DNA from: Nonomuraea sp. PA05
GTDB lineage: Bacteria > Actinomycetota > Actinomycetes > Streptosporangiales > Streptosporangiaceae
Length of the DNA: 64,000 nucleotides
Direction of reading: 5' to 3'
NCBI RefSeq assembly: GCF_008086045.1
Contig: NZ_VSEY01000055.1
Location: 1 to 64,000, forward strand
Shown here piece after piece: positions 52,531 to 60,960 of this stretch. Both the position numbers and the translations under genes were made by a program. The first letter of the stretch is position 1; each line of letters opens with the position of its first letter. The notes under the pieces are model-generated. The model saw only the letters and a list, made by a program, of their open reading frames with translations. It searched no databases and was not told where the DNA came from.

Positions 52531-53166
52531 TTATGACCGGAAAAGGAAGTAATTCACGTGGTCCGCGTGCAGCGACTGGTGGAACTGCGCGGCCTTGGCC
52601 TGGGCCGTCTTGTCCGCGGTGACGGCCGTGAAGACGACGAACTTTCCCGTCGCGCTCGACCTGGTCTTGCCGTAGGCGTACTCGCTGAGCAGTTTGTCCC
52701 TGCGCCACTGCACGGCCCGGGAGGAGTCTGCCGTGTCCTTGGCGGCCTTCTCGCTGGGAAAGGCCATGATGACCTGCACCGCCTTGAGGTGCCCGCTGTA
52801 GGCCGAGTAGGCGAGCTGAACGGCCTGGCCGCAGCCCTTCCCGGCGAGCACGCCCTGCCTGTCGACCGGCGCGCAGGAGTCGTAGGTCCAGCCGCTCACC
52901 CTCTTGGCCTTGAACGCGACGCTGCCCATGCGGAAGTTCCAGTCGCCGAACTCACCGTCGGTGAGCTGCGCGTCCTTGCCGGGCGTGGGCTTGTTCTCGC
53001 TGGGAGTGGGCTTCGCGACCGGCGGCGGGGTCACCGCGGGGGCCGGGTTCAGGTACCTGTGGACGCTGAGGGCCAGGCCGCCCGGCAGGAGGACCGCCAG
53101 GAGCACGACCAGGACGGCGACCACACCGGGGTAATCCCGGGGGCCGGGCTGCCGAGGGTTTCCCAT
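52531..53166 (-). CDS. Membrane-anchored extracytoplasmic protein
   Basis: The 211-residue protein has a short cytoplasmic head, a membrane helix (about 15-35), a Pro/Thr/Lys-rich linker and a globular outer domain with two Cys (DSCAPVD, GKGCGQA) and no family I recognise. ATG 53166 is preferred because the residues before it are not protein-like. It is divergent from the periplasmic-binding-like gene of the phosphosignalling island by 118 bases. Confidence 0.65.
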   Translation of the reverse strand: MGNPRQPGPRDYPGVVAVLVVLLAVLLPGGLALSVHRYLNPAPAVTPPPVAKPTPSENKPTPGKDAQLTDGEFGDWNFRMGSVAFKAKRVSGWTYDSCAPVDRQGVLAGKGCGQAVQLAYSAYSGHLKAVQVIMAFPSEKAAKDTADSSRAVQWRRDKLLSEYAYGKTRSSATGKFVVFTAVTADKTAQAKAAQFHQSLHADHVNYFLFRS

Positions 53167-53284
53167 GCCTCGATTGTGCTGTAGTAAGTCACCTTCTGCC
53201 CCATGTGCCCCGACCATGGATGTTGTCCGGCTGGCGATGAACACGTTTTAATGACGATGAGTTCGACAGGCCGCCGCCCCAGGG

Positions 53285-54841
53285 ATGGAACGCCAGATGC
53301 ATGACGAACCGGCACCGGCGCCTTCCCTCGCCGCGCGCGCATGGACGCTCTTACGACAGATCGGGACGCTCTTCCACCGGCGCCTGGTAGTGATCGTCGT
53401 CGTGGTGGCCGTCCTGATCTCCACCATCGTGCTGGTCAACTACACGCAGGGCTGGTGGCCGTGGGGTGGTTGCGAGACGCGGAGCGCTGACGTCGTCGAG
53501 ATCGACGACGAGTGCGTCGGCCTGATGGACCCGGCCGACGGCACGATGGTGCTGGGCAAGGAGTACCAGCAGATCCTGGAGGCCATCGCGGCCGAGAACC
53601 GCCAGGTCACGCAGGGCAAGGACCACAGCACCATCGCGCTCATGGCCCCGATGGGCGCCGGGCCGCGCGGCCTGGTCGGCGAGCGGGCACTGCACCAGCT
53701 CGAAGGGGCGTTCATCGGGCAGTACCGGGCCAACCGCTCCGAGACGTTCCCCAAGATCCGGCTGCTGCTGGCCAACACCGGGCACGACGGCTCCAAGTGG
53801 CAGACCACGGTGCAGGCGGTGCGGCGGAACGCCGCGACGGGCGCGACGGGCAGCCCCGGGCAGATCGTCGCCGTCACCGGGATGGGCCCCAGCCAGCAGG
53901 AGAGCATCGACGCCGCGCGCGCCCTGGCCAAGGACCCGGGAATCCCGATGGTCGCCGACTTCATCACCGCGGCCGGGTTCAACACCACCGGCGAGATCGA
54001 CGACGCCGGGCCCATCCCCGGCCTCACCCGCACGGCCGTCAGCACGTCAGGCCAGCTCGCCGCCATCTCCGAGGAGTTCGAGAAGAAGAAGGTGGCCGGC
54101 ACCGCGGCCCTGATGTGGGCGGACGTCACCCCGCAGGGCACCAAGGACCTGTACGCCCGCTCGCTGAAGGACGCCTTCCTCGACCCGAAGCTCGGGCTCA
54201 AGCCGTACGTCGACAGGTCCGGGCTGAGCTTCCCCTTCGACCCGCGCGGCGGCCCCTCCCTGCTGCGGACGATCAGTGACACGATCTGCGGCACCAAGAC
54301 CGACATGATCTTCTACGCGGGCCGTCAGGCGTTCATGCCCACCTTCCTCAAGCTGCTGCGCAGCCGGCCCTGCCGGTCCACGCCCATCACCGTGGTCACC
54401 GGCGACGACGCCCAGGACCAGGATCCCAACGACCCGTCGCTGCACGACCCCGAGGCCCCGATCAAGGTGCTGTTCGTGCCGCTCGCCGACCCCAACAGGC
54501 TCGACAACGAGGCCAACCCGCACCGCCAGCTCTACCGCGACTTCCGCGACGAGTTCGTGGCGCCGCACCACGGGGTGAAGTTCCCGGCGGCGCACCTGGG
54601 CAGCGGGCTGGCGATCCTTTCGTACGACGCGGTCACCGCCGCCGCCACCGCGGTGCAGAAGGCCGCGATCGGCGTGGACCCGTCCCAGCTCAGCCTGCCC
54701 TCGGCGGCGGCGGTGCGCGGGCAGCTCTACCTGTTCACCGGCACCAACGTCATCCGCGGCGCCAGCGGCGCCTTCACCCTCGACTCCAAGACCGGCGAAC
54801 GGGTCAACGTCACCGTCCCCACACCCGTCACCATCCCGTGA
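53285..54841 (+). CDS. Membrane-tethered periplasmic-binding-protein-like protein
   Basis: The 518-residue protein has a short cytoplasmic head, one uncleaved membrane helix (about 34-53) and a large extracytoplasmic domain like the branched-chain amino acid or ABC receptor fold (Peripla_BP): a beta-alpha pattern with APMGAGPRGLVGERALHQLEG, AVTGMGPSQQESIDAARAL, MIFYAGRQAFMPTFLKLL. A conserved-looking Cys lies just outside the membrane (WWPWGGCETR). There is no permease or ATPase nearby. It faces the kinase/phosphatase island and could be its sensor. Confidence 0.72.
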   Translation: MERQMHDEPAPAPSLAARAWTLLRQIGTLFHRRLVVIVVVVAVLISTIVLVNYTQGWWPWGGCETRSADVVEIDDECVGLMDPADGTMVLGKEYQQILEAIAAENRQVTQGKDHSTIALMAPMGAGPRGLVGERALHQLEGAFIGQYRANRSETFPKIRLLLANTGHDGSKWQTTVQAVRRNAATGATGSPGQIVAVTGMGPSQQESIDAARALAKDPGIPMVADFITAAGFNTTGEIDDAGPIPGLTRTAVSTSGQLAAISEEFEKKKVAGTAALMWADVTPQGTKDLYARSLKDAFLDPKLGLKPYVDRSGLSFPFDPRGGPSLLRTISDTICGTKTDMIFYAGRQAFMPTFLKLLRSRPCRSTPITVVTGDDAQDQDPNDPSLHDPEAPIKVLFVPLADPNRLDNEANPHRQLYRDFRDEFVAPHHGVKFPAAHLGSGLAILSYDAVTAAATAVQKAAIGVDPSQLSLPSAAAVRGQLYLFTGTNVIRGASGAFTLDSKTGERVNVTVPTPVTIP

Positions 54842-54879
54842 CCCGCGCCATCCCCATGACGCGCACCGCACCATCCCCC

Positions 54880-54920
54880 GACCGCGCTATCCCGTGACCG
54901 CGCTATCCCGTGACCGCGAC
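54880..54920. repeat. Tandem 16-base repeat at the kinase 3' end
   Basis: GACCGCGCTATCCCGT occurs at 54880-54895 and 54896-54911, with a third partial copy GACCGCGAC at 54912-54920. It covers the last codons and stop of the FHA-kinase gene. Each copy supplies a TAG on the minus strand, so duplication of the gene end is the likely origin. Confidence 0.75.
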
Positions 54921-56093
54921 GATCACCGCCAGCGCCACCACCGCGGCGAGGACGAGCAGCAGCCACCAGCGGGCGGCGGACATCCCGCCGAGCCGCACCC
55001 GCTCCAGCTCCCCCGCCTCGGTGAGGCGCAGCACCACAGGGCCGATCCTGAACCGCTCGCCCGGCCGCAGGGTGGCGTAGAGCACGGGCCTGCCGTCGAT
55101 GAACGTCCCCAGCCCGCCGCTGTGATCGTGCAGCCGGTAGCCGGTGCTCACCTTGCGGACGGTGGCGTGCGCCGGAGCGATCCCCGCGCCGTTGATCACG
55201 ATGTCGGCCGCGGGCCCGCTGCCCAGCGTGGTGGTCTCCTTCAGCGTTCCGAGGGTGGCCGGAAGGATCACCGTGCGCGGCACCGTCTCCTGCGAGTTCG
55301 CCGACTGGTGACCCACGAGGCGGCCGAGCAGCTCCATGCTGGTGGGCCGGCGCGCCGGGTCCTTGTCGAGGCAGCCGGCGATGAGTGACCGCAGCGGCTC
55401 GGAGATCACCCGCACGTCGGGCGTCTCGTTCAGCACGCGGTTGATGATGAACGCCACGTTGCTCCCCGCGAACAGCGCCTTGCCTGTCGCGGCGAAATAC
55501 ACGGTGGCCGCCCACGCGTGCACGTCCACGGGCGGCCCCACGTCGGCTTCCGCCCCCGCCACCTGCTCCGGCGCGAGGTAGGCGGGGGTGCCGACGGGCG
55601 TAGTCACCGCGGTGGTCGCCTCCAGGGCCCGCGCGATGCCGAAGTCCACCACGCGCGGCCCGTCAGGCCCGATGATCACGTTGGCGGGTTTGAGGTCGCG
55701 GTGCACGACCCCCGCGCCGTGGATCGCCGCCAGGGCGGTGGCCGTGTAGGTGGCCAGGCGTTCGAGTGCGGCCCCCGACAGCGGCCCGTGCGTCTCGACC
55801 AGCTCCTGGAGGGACGAGCCCTCCACGTACTCGCTGACGATGTACGGCTGGTCGCCGTCCGTCGCCGCCTCGATGATCATCGCCGTGTACGCCCTGGGCA
55901 CCCGCGACGCGATCGCCACCTCGTCCGCGAACCTCCTGCGCGCCCTCGGATCGGCCGCCCCCTGCGCGTGAATGACCTTGATCGCGACCCGGCCCGCCTC
56001 GCCCTGCGCCAGGTAGACCGTGCCCTGACCGCCGACCCCGAGGCGGCCGAGCACCTCGTAGGGCCCGATCCGCCGCGGCTCGCCGGTGTTCAT
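54903..56093 (-). CDS. Membrane Ser/Thr protein kinase with degenerate FHA domain
   Basis: This 396-residue protein has an active-looking kinase domain (about 10-262; glycine loop LGVGGQGTVYLA, K39, HRDLKPANVI with D133, DFG at D150), then an FHA-like domain (about 280-358) and a C-terminal membrane helix (about 374-395). The FHA lacks the usual Arg after Gly (GSGPAAD), the SRHH Ser (APAHA) and the TNGT Asn (GLGTF), so it may not bind phosphothreonine. It directly abuts the upstream atypical-kinase gene. Confidence 0.87.
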   Translation of the reverse strand: MNTGEPRRIGPYEVLGRLGVGGQGTVYLAQGEAGRVAIKVIHAQGAADPRARRRFADEVAIASRVPRAYTAMIIEAATDGDQPYIVSEYVEGSSLQELVETHGPLSGAALERLATYTATALAAIHGAGVVHRDLKPANVIIGPDGPRVVDFGIARALEATTAVTTPVGTPAYLAPEQVAGAEADVGPPVDVHAWAATVYFAATGKALFAGSNVAFIINRVLNETPDVRVISEPLRSLIAGCLDKDPARRPTSMELLGRLVGHQSANSQETVPRTVILPATLGTLKETTTLGSGPAADIVINGAGIAPAHATVRKVSTGYRLHDHSGGLGTFIDGRPVLYATLRPGERFRIGPVVLRLTEAGELERVRLGGMSAARWWLLLVLAAVVALAVIVAVTG

Positions 56094-57167
56094 TCAGACT
56101 CCCCACGTGACCAGGGCGACGACGGCGATCGCCGCCAGGACGACGATCAGCACCACGACCCCGCCGTGCCGGACGCGCGAGCCGTCCCAGAGCGCGGACC
56201 TGCCCCGCCGCCACGCCACCCGCAGGTCGGAGTCGGTCTCGACGTAGATGCGCTCGGGAGTGACGAGCCAGCGCCACGACTCGCCCGCCACCCGCCAGCG
56301 CTCGGTGTCCACCGACTCGGGCGCGCCGTCCACGCACTGGCCGATCAGGCGGCGGTGCCGCGCCGGCAGGACCCTGGCCAGCGCGACCTCGTCCAGCGAC
56401 CACGTCTCGGCGCTCTCCTGGAGGCACCGCACGACGGCCCAGGCGAACTTGTAGTAGTCCGACTCCAGGGTGAACGCCCCCTCACGGGGGAGCTTCCACT
56501 GCTCGGGATCGACCTCCGGCAGGGCGCCGCGACCGCCGACCGGGAGGCAGGAGTCGCAGTCCAGCAGGTAGACCGCGGGCGCCGGATCGACGGTGAAGAC
56601 CGCGTTGCGCAACTGCAGGTCGCCCACCACGTACCCCTGCTCGTGCAACCACTGCACCGTCGCGAGCAGCCTGCCCAGCACGGCCAGCTTGTACGGCGGC
56701 TCGTAGTAGCGGGTGCCGTAGTGGTCGCGCAGCGCGTTCACCCGCTCGGGCGACCGGGTCAGCTCGTCGAGATGCCGCGGCACCCGCCGATCGCGCAGCT
56801 CGATGAACATCCGCTCGGGAGCGGGCCTGATCAGGATGCCCGTGACCCTGCCCGTGACCCTGCTCGTAACCCTGCCCTGCCGGACCACCGACACCGGCCA
56901 CGCGCACCGCCGATCGAGCGTCGCCCGATCCCGCCGGGACAGCTCGCGCCGCCAGCGCACCATGGCGAGCAGCGCCTCCTCGTCCAGCCCCGCCAGCGTC
57001 TCCTCGTCGTACCGCTTGACCAGGAACCTGCCGGGAACGCCGCTCACCTCGCACAACACCAGGCTCTTGGCCTGGCCGCCGGGGCGCAGGTGGTAGCCGT
57101 CGGCGTCCGCCGGGAACGTCAGATCCGCTTCGTCGACCACGTCTGGGGGGTTGTCTGGGGGGTTCAT
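56094..57167 (-). CDS. Atypical kinase-fold protein with C-terminal membrane helix
   Basis: The 357-residue protein has kinase-like features: K51 (FLVKRYD), a catalytic loop YVVGDLQLRNAVF with D183 and N188 but no HRD His-Arg pair, and a metal-site Asp in YLLDCDSC in place of DFG. A membrane helix spans about 334-354. It fits the short kinase of the TerY-P triad (VWA-PP2C-kinase) described by Aravind and co-workers, but lacks the zinc ribbon. Its stop is one base from the FHA-kinase ATG. Confidence 0.75.
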   Translation of the reverse strand: MNPPDNPPDVVDEADLTFPADADGYHLRPGGQAKSLVLCEVSGVPGRFLVKRYDEETLAGLDEEALLAMVRWRRELSRRDRATLDRRCAWPVSVVRQGRVTSRVTGRVTGILIRPAPERMFIELRDRRVPRHLDELTRSPERVNALRDHYGTRYYEPPYKLAVLGRLLATVQWLHEQGYVVGDLQLRNAVFTVDPAPAVYLLDCDSCLPVGGRGALPEVDPEQWKLPREGAFTLESDYYKFAWAVVRCLQESAETWSLDEVALARVLPARHRRLIGQCVDGAPESVDTERWRVAGESWRWLVTPERIYVETDSDLRVAWRRGRSALWDGSRVRHGGVVVLIVVLAAIAVVALVTWGV

Positions 57168-57188
57168 GCCGCTGCCGCCGCACTCCCG

Positions 57189-58352
57189 TCACAGGACGGC
57201 CGTGTCGTGGCGGCCCGCCCACAACGCCAGAACGGTCCGGTCGTCGTCGTAGGTGGAAAGCTGGAAGTCCACGTCGCGCAGGAAGCTGCGCAGCTCGGGC
57301 GGCGAGCTCCACGCGGTGACGAGCCGCTGGGCGAGCACGCTGCCGCCGCCGCCCATGGCCGTTCCGAACCCGTCGCTGCACAGGACGAGCACATCACCCG
57401 GCCCCCAATCGATCTGCCGCTCACGCAGCTCACCGAGATCATCGGGCAGGGCGGACGTGACGTTTCCCGGACGCTGTCCCACCGGGGGAAAGATCTCGGT
57501 CCACATCCCGTCGTGCAGCCACAGGGCGGGCGAGTCGCCGATGGCCGCGCAGGCGGCGATCCCGCGCCTGCCGTCCGCGGGGACCACCCCGATCGTCAGC
57601 GTCGTGGCGGGCGGATCCGCCGCCGCCCTCGTGCCGTGCCTGCCGGAGCGCTGGCCGCCGAGCCTGGCGGTGGCGCGCATGACCTCGCCCGCGATGGTCG
57701 CGAACGCCGCGTGCCAGCCGAGGTCGGGCGTCAGTGACAGGTTCGTGGCCGCGCGCACCGCCACGGAGGCGGCGTGCTCGGCGTGCAGGGTGCTGCCCAG
57801 CCCGTCGGCCACCGCCGCGATCACCCATCGGCCGTCGGCGCTCAGCCGTACCGCGTAGGCGTCCTGCAGAGGCTCGCCGCGGTAGCCGTGGCGACGGCCG
57901 CGCAGGCTCACGGCGCGCACCGTGGTCTGCGCGAGCATGCCGCCGTCCAGCGCGACGCCCGGGGCGCGCGAGTCCGCGCCGCCCGCGAGCAGCACGGGCA
58001 GCGGTTGCGGGAGGGGGCCGAGCGGCGTTCTGTCGTCGGCCGCCGGGCGGCTTCCTCTGCGGCCGAGCAGCAACTGGCCGAGCAGGACGGCGCCGCCGCC
58101 GGCCACGCAGGACAGGATCCACCACGGCCAGCCCGACCCGGACCCGCCTTGCCGCGCACCTGGCGTCACCGTCACCGTCACCGCCGGCTCCGGCTCATCG
58201 CGGGCCTCCACCATCGGCCCCGGCTCATCACGAGCCTTCACCGTCGGCTCATCGCGTGACTCCACCGTCGGCTCCAGCGCCGGACCAGAGCGCACCTCCA
58301 CCGGCCCCAACCCGATGACCAGGAGCAACCCCGCCAGCGCCGCTTTGATCAT
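57189..58352 (-). CDS. Membrane-anchored PP2C-type phosphatase
   Basis: The 387-residue protein has an N-terminal hydrophobic segment (about 3-17), an outer linker with EPTV-type repeats (about 27-60), a membrane helix (about 77-97) and a cytoplasmic PP2C_2-type domain (about 138-387). Catalytic motifs: AAVADGLGST, IGDSPALWLHDG, LCSDGFGTAM and DDDRTVLAL. Its ATG overlaps the VWA stop (ATGA). It should reverse the kinase signals of this island. Confidence 0.87.
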   Translation of the reverse strand: MIKAALAGLLLVIGLGPVEVRSGPALEPTVESRDEPTVKARDEPGPMVEARDEPEPAVTVTVTPGARQGGSGSGWPWWILSCVAGGGAVLLGQLLLGRRGSRPAADDRTPLGPLPQPLPVLLAGGADSRAPGVALDGGMLAQTTVRAVSLRGRRHGYRGEPLQDAYAVRLSADGRWVIAAVADGLGSTLHAEHAASVAVRAATNLSLTPDLGWHAAFATIAGEVMRATARLGGQRSGRHGTRAAADPPATTLTIGVVPADGRRGIAACAAIGDSPALWLHDGMWTEIFPPVGQRPGNVTSALPDDLGELRERQIDWGPGDVLVLCSDGFGTAMGGGGSVLAQRLVTAWSSPPELRSFLRDVDFQLSTYDDDRTVLALWAGRHDTAVL

Positions 58353-59101
58353 CTCAGTTGCCGCATCCCGTCAGGCCCGCGCAGCACCGCCGTGTTCCGG
58401 TTGACGGAGGCGCTGATGCTGTCGGAGACGGCCTGCGCGATCCCGTGCAGCACCGTCGCCGCCCCCGTCGCGACCTCGCCCGCGAAGGCCAGCACCTCAC
58501 CCCTGAGCGTGGACGCCACCCGCCGCAGCGTCTCCTCCCGCACCGACCCGAACCCGAGCGCCACGATGTACGGCGCCGGCTGCAGGCTCGCCAGCCGATC
58601 GCGCGCCGGCCCCCACACCTCGACGTCCTGAAGGGTCTTGCCGACGTACGGCTCGCCGTCCGTGATGAAGAAGACGACCGGCGCCCGCACGTCGAACTGC
58701 TTGGACAGCTTCCTGTGGTCCTTCTGCAGGATCTTCACCAGCTCGCTGAAGACCACCAGGTAGTCCGTCTGCCTGCCGGGCCGCAGCGCCGGAACCCTGA
58801 TCGCGTCGCACGGCCTGGTCAGCGGCAGCACCAGATCGACCCTGTCCGAGAAGGACACGACGGCGACGTGCGCCGCCTCGCTGACACCCGGATCGCCCGC
58901 CTCCAGCTCGAACAGCAACTCGCCCACACAGTTGGACAGCACCTCGAACGGGGTGGGCCGACCGTCCTCGCGGGCGGTGTGCATCGAATGCGAGACGTCG
59001 CAGACGATGTAGAAGGGGAAGGCGCGCGGGCGCCCGTTGGCCGATCTCATCGGCTTTTCATCCTGATGGGGATTGCTGGTCTTGGCAAGGTTCGAGGGCA
59101 T
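58349..59101 (-). CDS. VWA-domain protein, TerY-like
   Basis: The 250-residue protein is a single von Willebrand factor A domain with an intact MIDAS: DVSHS (D35-S39), a Thr in the loop near RQTDY, and ITDGEPY. It lacks signal peptide or helix, so it is cytoplasmic. It resembles TerY of tellurium-resistance operons. ATG 59101 has AAGG upstream; ATG 59050 (MRSANGRPRAFPFYIV) is an alternative. It is the second gene of the island operon. Confidence 0.83.
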   Translation of the reverse strand: MPSNLAKTSNPHQDEKPMRSANGRPRAFPFYIVCDVSHSMHTAREDGRPTPFEVLSNCVGELLFELEAGDPGVSEAAHVAVVSFSDRVDLVLPLTRPCDAIRVPALRPGRQTDYLVVFSELVKILQKDHRKLSKQFDVRAPVVFFITDGEPYVGKTLQDVEVWGPARDRLASLQPAPYIVALGFGSVREETLRRVASTLRGEVLAFAGEVATGAATVLHGIAQAVSDSISASVNRNTAVLRGPDGMRQLR

Positions 59102-59188
59102 TCGCGCACCTTGCCCGATGAGCCCGCCCAGGCCCCCTTCGACCCGCCACTCGACCCGCGAGCCTCCCCAGGTCGCCTCGCCCCTCCC

Positions 59189-60118
59189 TCAGCCCAGCCA
59201 GGCCTCCTCGGCGCCCGGCCGGGTCGGCTCGGCGCCCGACCACGTCTCTTCCGAGCACAGCACCCGCGCGGCCTCGTGCGGCTCGGCGTCGCGGACGACG
59301 TAGTGCCGCCCCTCCATCCCGAGCATGGTCACGACACCCGAGGCCAGCAGGCGGGAGCCGTGGGGGTCGCGCAGGTGCACGATCCTCCCCGCCAGCAGGT
59401 TGCCGTCGTGCGGCCGACCGTCGGCCGTCTCCCATTCCCAGCGCCACATCCGGTAGGTGCCGCCCGCGCCCTTCCCCCGCAGATCGACCTCGTCGTCCGG
59501 GATCCGGAAGGTGGACGCGTTGCCGGGGTTCAACGCGCCGGCGATCGAGCCCGCGTCGCCGCCGAGAAACCACGCCCACTCCGGGGGTCGTAACGCTTCC
59601 CGCCGCATCGGCGCCCACTGCCCGGCCGTCGTCACGGGAACGGGCACGCGGCGGGGCTCTGCCGCGTCCCTCGGCTTCAGGTGAACGATGGGGTCGAAGA
59701 CATCGCGGACCGGCCAGAACCGGAGCAGCCATCGGCCGGCGTCCTGGTCGCCGACGTGGGCAGTCACTCCGTAGGCGAAGAGGGGCGGGCCGATCAGGAA
59801 GTCCTGGCCCGTGTCGTCCGTCACGCCCAGCCGGATCACGCCGGTCTCGGCCGTGAACTCCCGCTGCCCGGTGGGCCGCCAGCCGGGGCCGGGGTGCGGT
59901 GGCTCCGCGTCCCATGCCTCCAGGCGGATGGCGACGGTGTAGTAGCCGTCCTCAAGCTCCTCGTCGCGGAACTGCGGGCACTCGATGCCGCCGTGGACGC
60001 AGAGGCCGTCCTGCACGTAGAGCTCTTCTTCGAGGTGGCGGAGCAGGTGGGCCAACGGACGTTCCTTCGTGTCGCGGGGGGGATGCGAGACAGCCAGCAT
60101 GCCCTGCGGCACCGACAT
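59189..60118 (-). CDS. Uncharacterised protein heading the phosphosignalling operon
   Basis: The 309-residue soluble protein begins SVPQGMLAVSHPPRDTKERP, has a Cys pair (LCVHGGIECPQF) and a beta-rich, Trp-rich central part (DAGRWLLRFWPVRDVFDPIVHLKPR, YRMWRWEWETADGRP). I do not recognise a family. It is the promoter-proximal gene of the operon that continues with the VWA protein 87 bases downstream, so it is probably a dedicated component. GGGGCGGGG lies just before ATG 60118. Confidence 0.7.
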   Translation of the reverse strand: MSVPQGMLAVSHPPRDTKERPLAHLLRHLEEELYVQDGLCVHGGIECPQFRDEELEDGYYTVAIRLEAWDAEPPHPGPGWRPTGQREFTAETGVIRLGVTDDTGQDFLIGPPLFAYGVTAHVGDQDAGRWLLRFWPVRDVFDPIVHLKPRDAAEPRRVPVPVTTAGQWAPMRREALRPPEWAWFLGGDAGSIAGALNPGNASTFRIPDDEVDLRGKGAGGTYRMWRWEWETADGRPHDGNLLAGRIVHLRDPHGSRLLASGVVTMLGMEGRHYVVRDAEPHEAARVLCSEETWSGAEPTRPGAEEAWLG

Positions 60119-60141
60119 TCCCCGCCCCGATCCGGTCCGCG

Positions 60142-60564
60142 CTAGATGCCGCGGGTCTGGGACGTGCAGCCCGGGTCGCTGGAGGCGCTCGTGTCGAACC
60201 GGGCGCCGAGCTTCACATACACCTGGTGCGGCTTCGGCCTCGTCACCGAGATGTTCCGCGTGCCGGTTTTGCCACCCGTGTAGTTGATGACCTTGAACAC
60301 CGTGTCCGGGGTGGCGTCCTGGATGAAGTGGTAGCGGACGGTGTTCTGGCTGCCGACGTTGCCGGTGATCTTCCAGGACACCTGGTTAAAGACGTGATTG
60401 GTGCCGGTCGTGAGGTAGCGGACCCGGACCTCGATGCTGTAACCGCCGTTCGCGCAGCGCGTGACGAGGTACCCCTCGGCGGCGGACGCCATCGCCGGCG
60501 CCGCCGTGACCGTCGCGGCCACGCCCATGGCCGCGACGACGGCCAGATTACGCAGGATCTTCAT
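60142..60564 (-). CDS. Small secreted protein
   Basis: The 140-residue protein has a signal peptide (residues 1-27, cleavage after PAMA or ASA) and a beta-rich mature part with a Cys pair (TRCANGGYSIEVRVRYLTTG, DPGCTSQTRGI). No family is recognised. ATG 60564 is preceded by GGGAGGA. The mature domain may adopt an immunoglobulin or jelly-roll fold, judged only from alternating hydrophobic residues. Confidence 0.75.
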   Translation of the reverse strand: MKILRNLAVVAAMGVAATVTAAPAMASAAEGYLVTRCANGGYSIEVRVRYLTTGTNHVFNQVSWKITGNVGSQNTVRYHFIQDATPDTVFKVINYTGGKTGTRNISVTRPKPHQVYVKLGARFDTSASSDPGCTSQTRGI

Positions 60565-60670
60565 GATGTTTCCTCCCGTAGGTCTGCGATCACATTCTTG
60601 GAGGCGGCGGTATGCCGCGGGTATGTGCCGCTGACGCGGGCGGTCGGATATCGATTTCTCAGGAGGCGTC

Positions 60671-60960
60671 ATGCGCACAGGAATCGTGGTCGCGGCACGA
60701 CCCGGCGTCGAAGAGCTCGCCGCGCGGGCGGAGGCGCTGGGCTTGCGCAGCTTCTGGGTCTACGACACCCCGATGCTGCACGGCGACCCCTTCATGGCGC
60801 TCACCTCATGCGCGAAGGCCACCAGCAGCATCAGACTCGGCATCGGCGTCACCTCACCCGCCTCGCCGTCCTGGAACAGGCCGGGATCGACGAGGTCGTC
60901 ATCCATCCGGTGGTCGATCCCCCGGCGGAGATGGCCGCGCTAGCCGAGCTGATCACCTGA
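60671..60960 (+). pseudogene. Remnant of an LLM-class F420-dependent oxidoreductase
   Basis: The first 64 codons read RTGIVVAARPGVEELAARAE and continue through YDTPMLHGDPFMAL to SSIRLGIGVTSP, a normal luciferase-like N-terminus. From about 60850 the protein continues in another frame as LAVLEQAGIDEVVIHPVVDPP...LAELIT, the normal C-terminus. About 200 central residues are missing and the join is out of frame, so an internal deletion has destroyed the gene. No product is expected. Confidence 0.8.

Noticed and set aside
55000..60118. A tellurium-resistance operon
   Set aside because: No terB, terC, terD or terZ genes and no zinc ribbon on the kinase; only the VWA-PP2C-kinase part is shared.
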